From contig CAYHIN010000030.1 of assembly GCA_964356705.1 (NCBI GenBank), forward strand, positions 1 to 9,627: 9,627 nt of DNA, read 5' to 3'. Positions 1-5,685 of this stretch are shown piece by piece (the stretch's first letter is position 1; every line of letters begins with the position of its first letter). This DNA comes from CAYHIN01 sp964356705. Lineage in GTDB: Bacteria; Patescibacteriota; Microgenomatia; CAZETR01; Amesbacteraceae. The translations under genes were made by a program, and so were the position numbers. The notes under the pieces were generated by a model. It saw nothing but the letters and a program-made list of their open reading frames with translations. It was not told the origin of the DNA and did no database searches.

Positions 1-927
1 ATGTTTAAAACTAATATCGGACCAATAGAGGATCAATCGTCGGTCGTATACCTGCGGCCAGAAACCGCCCAGGGTCAGTTTGTAGATTTCAAGACCATCC
101 TCAATACCAATCCCAAGAGATTGCCTTTTGGTATTGCCCAAATCGGAAAAGCGTTTAGAAATGAGATCACGACTGGAAACTTTTTGTTCAGGTTGCGTGA
201 ACTCGAACAAATGGAAATCGAGTATTTCATAAAAGAAGATCAATGGCAGGAGCAATATGAGCATTGGCGAAAGCAAATGTGGTCATGGTTTGAGCTAGTG
301 GGTATTGATTCAAAGAAAGTCACAGAGCACGAAATTCCCGATGGGGAGCGGGCTCACTATTCAAAGCGCACAATTGATTTTGAATTTGATTATCCATTCG
401 GTACCAAGGAACTGTATGGTCTGGCATATCGCACTAATTATGACCTGACCCAGCACGCGAGACACTCCGGCCAGGACCTCTCTTACACCGATTCAGATAC
501 TGGAGAAAAAATTATCCCCCACGTTATTGAGCCCAGTTGGGGACTGGACCGCACCTTTTTGACAGTTTTGTTGTCTGCATATTCCGAAGAAGGGGATCGA
601 GTAGTTCTCAAGTTACAGCCCAGGATAGCTCCTTACAAAGTCGCCGTATTTCCCCTAGTCAGAAACAAGCCAGAGCTCACTGAAAAAGCCCAGGGTCTGT
701 ACAAACACCTAAAATTAGACGTTGGCTTGTCTGCCGTTTGGGACGACCGGGGCAATATCGGCAAGCGCTATTATGCTCAAGATGAGATCGGCACTCCCTG
801 GTGTGTGACGGTAGATTATCAGACTCTCGAGGACGAGACAGTCACAGTCAGAGATAGGGACACTGCCATCCAAGTCCGACTTCGCATATCAGAACTTGAC
901 TCTTACTTCACCGGTAAACTAAAGTGA
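1..927 (+). CDS. glyQS: Glycyl-tRNA synthetase, alpha2 type (5'-truncated by window edge)
   Basis: Class II aminoacyl-tRNA synthetase that charges tRNA-Gly with glycine in the cytoplasm. The 308 visible residues are the C-terminal two thirds of the single-chain homodimeric form. The ATG at base 1 is almost certainly the internal Met of the family's NLMFKT segment, so the real start lies upstream. Visible elements in order: LRPETAQG (18-25), class II motif 2 as GKAFRNEI with the RLRELEQMEIEYF strand (49-76), motif 3 as EPSWGLDRTF (178-187), and the anticodon-binding domain from about residue 209 (APYKVAVFPL), ending with the family-typical DEIGTPWCVTVD (261-272) and VTVRDRDT (281-288). Nothing resembles the alpha/beta tetrameric GlyQ/GlyS form. 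The stop TGA is followed directly by an in-frame TAA. A small membrane-protein gene starts 7 nt later, suggesting cotranscription. Identification is secure. Confidence 0.97.
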   Translation: MFKTNIGPIEDQSSVVYLRPETAQGQFVDFKTILNTNPKRLPFGIAQIGKAFRNEITTGNFLFRLRELEQMEIEYFIKEDQWQEQYEHWRKQMWSWFELVGIDSKKVTEHEIPDGERAHYSKRTIDFEFDYPFGTKELYGLAYRTNYDLTQHARHSGQDLSYTDSDTGEKIIPHVIEPSWGLDRTFLTVLLSAYSEEGDRVVLKLQPRIAPYKVAVFPLVRNKPELTEKAQGLYKHLKLDVGLSAVWDDRGNIGKRYYAQDEIGTPWCVTVDYQTLEDETVTVRDRDTAIQVRLRISELDSYFTGKLK

Positions 928-934
928 TAATCAC

Positions 935-1426
935 ATGAAAGGCGGGGTTATCGCAGTTTTAGTAATCATTGTAATTTTGTTTGGCGGCGTTTTTACGGCT
1001 AAGAAAATTCTCACTACTCACAACCCACAACCTACCCCGACATTGGCTCCACTCCAAGAGCTTACGGAAGATCAATATCCTACAGTCAGTCTCAAGTTCA
1101 GCTCCGATGGTCACTATGTGACCGTAGACATCATAAATATTCACTCTGATCAGCTCGAATACAACCTCATTTACGATGCCGTGGTCAAAGGCAACAAGAT
1201 CCAAACCGGCGTCAATGCTTCAGCCAAGCAAGAAGGCTCGACTACGTATTCCAAGCAGCAGCTCTTGGGATCTGAATCCTCAGGTAAATTCACATATCAC
1301 ACCAATATCAAAAACGCCGTCATGGAGCTTACCTTGCGTGACGCCGGCAACAGATCAGTCTACTCTGCTACCTACCCATTCGAAGTCATCCCCGGCTCCA
1401 CCGCCGACCTCAAACCATCTGAATAA
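935..1426 (+). CDS. Membrane-anchored extracytoplasmic protein, unknown function
   Basis: I do not recognise a family. The 163-residue protein has one N-terminal hydrophobic segment (about residues 4-21) with little charge before it, so it is likely a signal anchor or uncleaved signal peptide. A Thr/Pro-rich linker follows (about 28-40, PQPTPTLAPL). The rest (about 45-150) alternates hydrophobic and polar residues with many Thr, Ser, Tyr and Val, as in a beta-sandwich-like outer domain. No Cys is present, so it is not a lipoprotein. The ATG lies 7 nt after the glyQS stop and its TAA overlaps the next ATG by one base (TAATG), indicating a common transcript and probably coupled translation. No Shine-Dalgarno motif is visible. 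A role at the cell surface is inferred only from topology. Confidence 0.8.
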   Translation: MKGGVIAVLVIIVILFGGVFTAKKILTTHNPQPTPTLAPLQELTEDQYPTVSLKFSSDGHYVTVDIINIHSDQLEYNLIYDAVVKGNKIQTGVNASAKQEGSTTYSKQQLLGSESSGKFTYHTNIKNAVMELTLRDAGNRSVYSATYPFEVIPGSTADLKPSE

Positions 1427-1620
1427 TGGCTAGATACAAGTTCTCATCTGCATTTAAATCCAAACTATCTGAAAAGTTGATGGACCTTGGAAACCTAAGT
1501 TTAGGAGCATTGGCATTAGGTCAACTTGTTTCAAATCTACCCTTCTCCTGGGTTTCTTTCACCGGCGGGGTCGCTCTCTTTTTTGCCTGCTACTTCATTA
1601 GCTATATGCTATACTCCTAG
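1426..1620 (+). CDS. Small two-helix membrane protein, unknown function
   Basis: A 64-residue protein with a basic amphipathic N-terminus (MARYKFSSAFKSKLSEK) followed by two hydrophobic stretches, about residues 22-41 and 42-64, separated by a short turn around FSWVSF. It resembles small conserved two-helix membrane proteins usually left as hypothetical, but I cannot name the family with certainty. Its ATG shares one base with the preceding stop, and a 27-codon membrane microprotein starts 2 nt after its TAG. The tight packing and hydrophobic content make it credible despite its size. There is no visible ribosome binding site, so translation is likely coupled to the upstream gene. Confidence 0.7.
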   Translation: MARYKFSSAFKSKLSEKLMDLGNLSLGALALGQLVSNLPFSWVSFTGGVALFFACYFISYMLYS

Positions 1621-1622
1621 AT

Positions 1623-1706
1623 ATGGAAACAGTAGGTTTATTATTCTGGGTAATGACTGCGATTGTAATCATTGGTGGTTTGTACGTCAAAAAGCATAGC
1701 AGATAA
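1623..1706 (+). CDS. 27-residue single-helix membrane microprotein
   Basis: A 27-codon open frame beginning METVGLLFWVMTAIVIIGG and ending in a basic tail (VKKHSR). It starts 2 nt after the stop of the two-helix protein gene. The layout is one acidic residue, a continuous hydrophobic helix (about residues 4-21), then KK..R. This predicts a single membrane span with the positive C-terminus facing the cytoplasm. The composition and position directly behind another small membrane gene support it as a real gene rather than chance. Function is unknown; an accessory subunit or partner of the preceding 64-residue protein is an inference from linkage only. Confidence 0.6.
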   Translation: METVGLLFWVMTAIVIIGGLYVKKHSR

Positions 1707-1717
1707 TCGTAGTGGTA

Positions 1718-1733
1718 TCTTTGTGACCAAAGA
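1718..1733 (+). other. Weak hairpin after the glyQS gene group
   Basis: TCTTTG-TGAC-CAAAGA forms a perfect 6-bp stem with a 4-nt loop, 11 nt after the microprotein stop. The stem is A/T rich and no U-run follows, so it does not meet the usual pattern of an intrinsic terminator. It may slow polymerase or protect a 3' end, but it could be chance. Confidence 0.3.
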
Positions 1734-1743
1734 CAAGTGACTT

Positions 1744-1848
1744 CTAGCTTCCTCTCAGTAATTTTCTAGACGCTTCAAGCACTAAGTTCGATCGTTGAAG
1801 TGCAGCCTCACTAGCCTCTAATGTCCCATCCAGTCGTGCCAGAGTCAC
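1744..1848 (-). pseudogene. Possible small minus-strand ORF or remnant of a coiled-coil gene
   Basis: On the minus strand a GTG at 1848-1846 opens 34 codons ending at a TAG (1746-1744). The peptide is helical and charged, with regularly placed Leu (VTLARLDGTLEASEAAL, then LVLEASRKLLRGS), like the C-terminal end of a coiled-coil protein. In the adjacent minus frame, codons upstream (about 1970 down to 1865) are open from an ATG. A one-base frameshift near 1865 would join the two. This suggests a decayed gene, but an open frame of this length is common by chance, and the upstream part overlaps the mraZ promoter region. Low confidence. Confidence 0.2.
1773..1803 (+). other. Two mutually exclusive short stems
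   Basis: CTTCAA (1773-1778) can pair with TTGAAG (1795-1800), while the adjacent GCACT (1779-1783) can pair with AGTGC (1799-1803). The right arms share two bases, so only one stem can form fully at a time. The stems are 6 and 5 bp, enclosing loops of about 16 nt. No transcript is known to cross this stretch and it lies upstream of the predicted mraZ promoter. It may be a relic or chance. Confidence 0.2.
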
Positions 1849-1889
1849 TCCAACATCACTGGATTATGTCACCTCGGGTCGTATTGGTA

Positions 1890-1918
1890 TTGACACGGTT
1901 GTGAAAATGGATCACAAT
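1890..1918 (+). promoter_or_regulatory. Predicted sigma70-type promoter of the dcw operon
   Basis: A perfect -35 hexamer TTGACA (1890-1895) is followed after 17 bp by CACAAT (1913-1918). The latter matches the -10 consensus at four of six positions, including the key second A and final T. Transcription would start near 1925, giving a leader of about 70 nt before mraZ. It is the best promoter-like sequence in the only long intergenic region, directly upstream of nine tightly packed genes. The overlap with MraZ-like boxes supports it. Confidence 0.65.
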
Positions 1919-1942
1919 GGTAACAAGTGGTAAAAAGTGGTA
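1905..1942 (+). promoter_or_regulatory. MraZ operator: four TGG boxes at 10-bp period
   Basis: TGG occurs at 1908, 1918, 1928 and 1938, exactly one helical turn apart. The surroundings converge on AAGTGGTAAA, and the last two copies are almost identical. Known MraZ sites are tandem TGGGN repeats with 5-nt spacers in E. coli and AAAGTG-type repeats in mycoplasmas; the period and core here fit both. The boxes cover the predicted -10 element and start site and lie 56 bp or more before mraZ, so MraZ bound here would block the promoter. Autoregulation is inferred from position and family knowledge. Confidence 0.75.
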
Positions 1943-1948
1943 AAAATA

Positions 1949-1961
1949 TGACAATATGTCA
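1949..1961 (+). promoter_or_regulatory. Inverted repeat in the mraZ leader
   Basis: TGACA-ATA-TGTCA is a perfect 5-bp dyad with a 3-nt centre. After two mismatched positions, flanking A and T runs extend the symmetry by a few more bases. It lies just after the MraZ boxes and 36 nt before the mraZ ATG. It could be a second operator or a small RNA hairpin. The stem is short and no partner is known. Confidence 0.3.
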
Positions 1962-1997
1962 ATTTTCATTGGAGCTAACTAATCAAGCGACAAAAAG

Positions 1998-2426
1998 ATG
2001 TCAAGCTTTATTGGACAATACGATCATTCTCTCGAAGCGAAAGGCAGATTATCTGTCCCCAAGAAGTTTCGTTCCCAGCTGGAGTCTGGAGCGGTTCTTT
2101 CTCAGGGGTTAGACGGCTGTCTTTTTTTGTACTCCAAAGAAGTTTGGAGTCAGCTCATTCAAAAGTTGTCCCAATTACCTCTGACCAGATCCGACGCTCG
2201 CTCGTTCACACGTGCCATGAGTTACGGCGCAGTCGAGGTAGACATAGACTCGGTCGGCCGCATCTTGATCCCTGAATACTTACAAAAGTTTGCAGGTCTA
2301 AAAGATAATTGCGTCGTAGCCGGCGCTCTCGATCGTATCGAAATCTGGGACAAACAAAAATTTGCGGACTATACTGCCCAAGTTAATTCCAGCCGTGAGG
2401 CCATAGCCGAAAAACTTGACTTATAG
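1998..2426 (+). CDS. mraZ: Transcriptional regulator MraZ
   Basis: DNA-binding regulator at the head of dcw clusters. At 142 residues it is close to the usual family size. It has the two AbrB-like half-domains: the first around DHSLEAKGRLSVPKKFR (residues 9-25), the second around VDIDSVGRILIPEYL, followed by the family-typical ending DRIEIWDKQKF. MraZ forms ring-shaped oligomers that bind tandem TGG boxes, and such boxes lie at 1905-1942 in front of this gene. The ATG is the first available start, because an in-frame TAA sits at 1980-1982. No proper ribosome binding site is seen; a GGAG at 1971-1974 is too far away. The 3' end overlaps rsmH by 11 nt. Confidence 0.97.
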   Translation: MSSFIGQYDHSLEAKGRLSVPKKFRSQLESGAVLSQGLDGCLFLYSKEVWSQLIQKLSQLPLTRSDARSFTRAMSYGAVEVDIDSVGRILIPEYLQKFAGLKDNCVVAGALDRIEIWDKQKFADYTAQVNSSREAIAEKLDL

Positions 2427-3213
2427 CCATATACCAGTACTTTTACAACCAGCTTGTGCATCTTTAAATATTCACTCTGGGGAAAAATACATCGACGCCA
2501 CATTGGGTGGCGGCGGTCACGCCCAAGAGATCATCCGTCTAGGTGGTCTCGTTCTTGGTATCGATCAAGATCCCGAAAGTTTGTCAGCCTGCCCGGATCT
2601 GGATGGACTTACCAAGGTGAGATCCAACTTTATTCATCTCAAAGATGTAGCCCGCGCTCACGGGTTTTACCCATGTTCTGGAGTTTTATTTGATCTGGGA
2701 GTCTCCTCGCATCAGATCGATACTCCCAAGAGAGGCTTTTCTTTTCAAAGAGAAGGCCCCTTGGACATGCGTATGGACCCAGGTCTGACCGTCTCTGCTC
2801 TGGATCTGGTCAATACACTTCCAGTTAGCGAGCTAGCTCATATTTTCAAAGTCTTTGGAGAAATAAAAGACAGTGGTTATCTCGCAAAAAAAATTGAAGC
2901 CAACCGCCCTTTTCATACCACTCTGGATCTATCCCGTCTTACCAGAGATCATTCAAGAAAAGCTTTTCAGGCTCTGCGTATCGCCGTAAATGACGAGCTG
3001 GGAAGTCTGCAGATTGCTCTTCCTCAGGCAGTTGACTGTCTAAAGCCAGGAGGAAGACTAGTCGTCATCTCTTTCCACTCGCTCGAAGACCGGATCGTCA
3101 AAGAATTCATGGGCTCTTCACAGATTGAAGGTCCAATTCTTCCCAGTGCGAAAGATTTAGCTGCCAATCCCAGATCAAAAAGTGCCAAGCTGCGTGTATA
3201 TAAAAAATTATGA
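2416..3213 (+). CDS. rsmH: 16S rRNA m4C1402 N4-methyltransferase RsmH
   Basis: SAM-dependent enzyme (formerly MraW) that methylates N4 of the cytidine at 16S position 1402 in the decoding centre. At 265 residues it is somewhat shorter than the E. coli protein. Visible: start region TYSHIPVLL, SAM-binding DATLGGGGHA (27-36) and GIDQD (48-52), LFDLGVSSHQID (91-102), GFSFQREGPLDMRMD (107-121), ALRIAVNDEL (186-195), GGRLVVISFHSLEDRIVK (212-229) and the C-terminal NPRSKSAKLR (251-260). The start is a TTG inside mraZ (11-nt overlap). It is chosen because the family's conserved N-terminus begins there and no ATG is available before it. A TGAGG at 2396-2400 lies 15 nt upstream, too distant to be convincing. 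Its TGA overlaps the next ATG (ATGA). Confidence 0.97.
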   Translation: MTYSHIPVLLQPACASLNIHSGEKYIDATLGGGGHAQEIIRLGGLVLGIDQDPESLSACPDLDGLTKVRSNFIHLKDVARAHGFYPCSGVLFDLGVSSHQIDTPKRGFSFQREGPLDMRMDPGLTVSALDLVNTLPVSELAHIFKVFGEIKDSGYLAKKIEANRPFHTTLDLSRLTRDHSRKAFQALRIAVNDELGSLQIALPQAVDCLKPGGRLVVISFHSLEDRIVKEFMGSSQIEGPILPSAKDLAANPRSKSAKLRVYKKL

Positions 3214-3479
3214 AACTAATAATTGCCATAATATTAGTCCTAAACGTCAGTCTGACTGGTTTACAGTTTTTTCTGACCACTATGCGCTCTTCCGACGGCA
3301 AGGCCCTGTGGACTCTCCAAAACAAATTGGCCGTCATCAATACTGAGAATACCGATCTGAGAAACCAGATCGCCCAAAAGACATCCATCGCCCAGGTGTA
3401 TGAGCAGGCTTCTGCCGCTTCTCTTTCTGCCCTCCCTGTTACGACACTGTCTCCCAAGCCAGTGGCCGTCCTTCCATGA
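3210..3479 (+). CDS. ftsL: FtsL-like cell division protein
   Basis: An 89-residue bitopic membrane protein with an N-terminal hydrophobic helix (about 3-22). A charged, leucine-containing helical stretch follows (about 31-65: KALWTLQNKLAVINTENTDL and onward) with coiled-coil character, then a Ser/Pro/Val-rich tail. FtsL is poorly conserved in sequence, so the call rests on topology, size and position between rsmH and ftsI, where ftsL sits in most dcw clusters. FtsL bridges FtsB/FtsQ and activates FtsI-FtsW at the septum. Both ends use ATGA overlaps, with rsmH (3210-3213) and ftsI (3476-3479), so translation is probably coupled. DivIC/FtsB is an alternative name for the same fold. Confidence 0.75.
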   Translation: MKLIIAIILVLNVSLTGLQFFLTTMRSSDGKALWTLQNKLAVINTENTDLRNQIAQKTSIAQVYEQASAASLSALPVTTLSPKPVAVLP

Positions 3480-5295
3480 AGCATCGCACCTACCTGGTTA
3501 GATTGATATTTGTAGTCTGGTTTGTGGCTATTGTAGGCCGTTTAGGTTATTGGCAGTTTATAAAAGGCGGGGATCTGCGCAGGCAGGCAGATAGCGAACA
3601 CCTCGATTCTGAGAGTTTATTTGCCCCCAGAGGCCAGATCCTGGCTTCAGACGGTCAGCCGCTGGTGACAAATTCCCAGAGGTATCTATTTTTTGTCGAT
3701 CCCAAACTTTTACCAGATGACTACAAATCATTGGATCGCCTCTTCAAAGTATTGGAGGCGTCAGAGAGTAGCAAAAGGCTCGAAGAAGCGCTCAAGTCAG
3801 AAGTCTCTTGGTTTTGGATCCAAAGAGGCCTGACTCCTGCGCAAAAAAAGCGCATCGAAGATCTGGGGATTGCAGGTCTTGGGTTTGAATCCGAGCCAGT
3901 CCGTCTGTATCCCGAGGGTTCCAGCAGTGCTTATCTGACGGGTTTTGTCGGGCGTGATTCCCAAGGAGGTCCTGTCGGATACTTTGGCCTCGAAGGTTTT
4001 TACAACCGGCTGTTGACAGGCGTTGATGGTCGCGTCTCTCAGGAGCAGGACGCCTTTGGTCGGCCAATTCTTTTATCCGCTCCCACACGAATACTTCCCA
4101 AAGCCGGGCGCGATCTCCAGACGTCAGTAGATCGCACGCTTCAGTATCTGGCCACTCAAAAATTGATCGTCGGACTCGAAAAATATCAGGCCAGCTCNNN
4201 NNNNNNNNNNNNNNNNNNNNNNNNNNNNNNNNNNNNNNNNNNNNNNNNNNNNNNNNNNNNNNNNNNNNNNNNNNNNNNNNNNNNNNNNNNNNNNNNNAGT
4301 ATCTGGCCACTCAAAAATTGATCGTCGGACTCGAAAAATATCAGGCCAGCTCGGGCACAGTCTCTATTATGGAGACTCAGACTGGCAGGGTCTTGAGTCT
4401 GGTCTCCTGGCCAAACTACGATCCAGCCAATTTTTCGCAGTATCCCGGGTCTTTGTATACCAATCCTATCGTGACCGAAGGGTATGAGCCCGGGTCTACT
4501 TTTAAAAGCATTATCATGGCGTCAGCGTTAGATGCCGGTGTCCTTACCAAAGACACTGTCTGTGATGCTTGCGCGGGTCCAGTGACTATCTACGATGCCA
4601 CTGTGGGCAGCTGGAACAACAAGTATTACAAAGATACAAACATGACCGATGTCATTCTCCATTCGGACAACGTGGGTATGGTATTTGTCAGTCGGAAGTT
4701 AGGCAAGACCAAGATGCTAGATTATATTCGCCGGTTTGGTTTTGGCCGGCTCACAGGTATCGATCTCCAGGAGGAATCCACTCCAGTCCTCAAGCCAGAT
4801 TCAGACTGGTTTGATATAGACTGGGCCACAGCTGCCTTTGGTCAGGGGATTGCCGTGACTCGGATCCAGATGCTAGCTGGTGTAAACGCGATTGCAAACC
4901 ACGGGCTCTGGGTCCAGCCCCGGCTAGTCTGGCAAGACGGCCTGACTCCTCAAAAATCGACGCCCGTAATCTCTTCCAAAGCCGCAGACGGCATCACCCA
5001 GATGATGATCAATGGCGTCCAAAAAGGCGAAGTCAGATATTACAAGCCCGCCGGATATCTCATCGCCGGAAAGACGGGGACCGCTCAGATCCCAATTCAA
5101 GGACATTATGACAAAGACAAGTTTATCGCCTCGTTCGTCGGTTTTGCCCCCGCAGACAATCCCCGGTTTACCATGCTGGTCACTCTTACCAATCCCAGAT
5201 CATCTCCCTGGGGCAGCACGACCGCCGCTCCTTTGTGGTTTGACATTGCTCGTGAGATCTTTCGTTATTATCAGATTCCCCCTACAGCCAAGTAG
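3476..5295 (+). CDS. ftsI: Division-specific class B penicillin-binding protein FtsI (interrupted by assembly gap)
   Basis: Septal peptidoglycan transpeptidase. N-terminal part: one membrane helix (about residues 8-26), then the PBP dimer domain with PRGQILASDG (51-60) and GYFGLEGFYN (168-177). After the gap come the transpeptidase motifs: SxxK as GSTFK (Ser codon at 4495), SxN as SDN (codons from 4663) and KTG as GKTGTAQ (codons from 5071). No PASTA domain is seen. A run of 100 N at 4198-4297 is flanked by identical 55-bp copies. As written, the two halves are in different frames. Removing one copy plus the N run (155 nt) joins them in frame as one 554-residue protein with Ser289, Ser345 and Lys481 as catalytic residues, normal for FtsI. 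The ATG overlaps the ftsL stop. Confidence 0.95.
4143..4197 (+). repeat. Left copy of 55-bp gap-flanking duplication
   Basis: These 55 bases in ftsI are identical to 4298-4352 on the other side of the N run. Both encode the same segment (QYLATQKLIVGLEKYQAS) in different apparent frames. This is best read as the overlapping end of a contig that was not merged, rather than a biological repeat. Confidence 0.97.
4198..4297. other. Assembly gap of exactly 100 N
   Basis: Exactly 100 unknown bases, the usual placeholder for a gap of unknown size. The identical flanks and the restored ftsI frame after collapse imply that no real sequence is missing here. Confidence 0.98.
4298..4352 (+). repeat. Right copy of 55-bp gap-flanking duplication
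   Basis: Identical to 4143-4197. The copy starts at the first base after the N run and runs straight on into the ftsI transpeptidase domain, as expected if both contig ends contain the same genomic segment. Confidence 0.97.
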
Positions 5296-5297
5296 CA

Positions 5298-5303
5298 TAT
5301 AAT
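5298..5303 (+). promoter_or_regulatory. Possible internal -10 element before dgkA
   Basis: A perfect TATAAT lies in the 24-nt space between ftsI and dgkA, the only real gap in the cluster. The best -35 candidate, TTCCCC (5276-5281, 16-bp spacer), matches only three of six positions, so this is at most a weak internal promoter. The local AT richness could also produce the match by chance. Confidence 0.25.
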
Positions 5304-5319
5304 ATATGGGGATCAATAT

Positions 5320-5685
5320 ATGAAGATAAAAAAGCACAAAATCTCCTTCGTTCACGCCATCGAAGGCCTTGTCTATGCTCTGAGAACCCAGCCAAATTTT
5401 CTCATCCACCTAGTTATCTCAGCTGCAGTTTTTGCCTCAGGACTGGTCATAGGTCTCACCACATCAGAGTGGGTGGTCATCTCGCTGACTATATTTTTAG
5501 GCCTAGTCATTGAGCTCATAAATACCGCCATCGAGTCGGCAGTCGATCTCTCCACTCCTTCCTACCATCCAGTCGCAAAGATTGCCAAGGACACAGCCGC
5601 AGCCGCCATGCTCATTTACGCGATCGGTGCCTGCATAGTCGGATTACTGATTTTTATCCCAAAATTGTCATGGCCACTTATTTAG
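5320..5685 (+). CDS. dgkA: DgkA-family undecaprenol/diacylglycerol kinase
   Basis: Small integral membrane lipid kinase of 121 residues with three predicted helices (about 28-47, 51-70, 95-114). The family core is clear: ELINTAIESAVDL (65-77, with Glu65, Asn68 and Glu72 at the catalytic and metal positions) and AKIAKDTAAAAMLI (86-99, Lys90-Asp91). It is closest in style to the Gram-positive proteins that phosphorylate undecaprenol, including the ending GLLIFIPKL. It would return undecaprenol to the phosphorylated carrier pool used by MraY, which fits its place just before mraY. The position that is Glu in ERNF of B. subtilis reads Gln24 here (RTQPNF). GGGGA at 5308-5312 is a weak ribosome-binding-site candidate. 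The 3' end overlaps mraY by 16 nt. Substrate (undecaprenol or diacylglycerol) is inferred. Confidence 0.93.
   Translation: MKIKKHKISFVHAIEGLVYALRTQPNFLIHLVISAAVFASGLVIGLTTSEWVVISLTIFLGLVIELINTAIESAVDLSTPSYHPVAKIAKDTAAAAMLIYAIGACIVGLLIFIPKLSWPLI

Noticed and set aside
925..930. UGA followed by in-frame UAA at the glyQS end, hinting at UGA recoding as glycine (known in some CPR lineages)
   Set aside because: rsmH, ftsL, mraY and ftsW also end at UGA at family-typical lengths, and no in-frame UGA occurs inside any conserved gene. Standard decoding fits.
1707..1760. Intrinsic terminator after the microprotein gene
   Set aside because: The hairpin at 1718-1733 is only 6 bp and A/T rich, and no U-run follows.
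1927..2112. 61-codon open frame starting in the MraZ boxes and overlapping mraZ
   Set aside because: It is out of frame with mraZ, whose family identity is clear, and its own translation has no recognisable features.
3107..3484. 125-codon open frame on the minus strand across rsmH, ftsL and ftsI
   Set aside because: It lies wholly opposite genes with clear family identity and packed overlaps, and its translation is basic and low in family-like motifs. It is a shadow of the coding strand.
4318..5295. Separate downstream penicillin-binding protein starting at TTG 4318
   Set aside because: The TTG is an internal Leu codon in the duplicated contig end; the fragment lacks a membrane anchor and is the C-terminal half of ftsI.
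5306..5323. Five-codon leader ORF (MGINI) overlapping the dgkA start as ATGA
   Set aside because: Too short to support; the sequence is AT rich and an ATG there is likely by chance, although reinitiation cannot be excluded.
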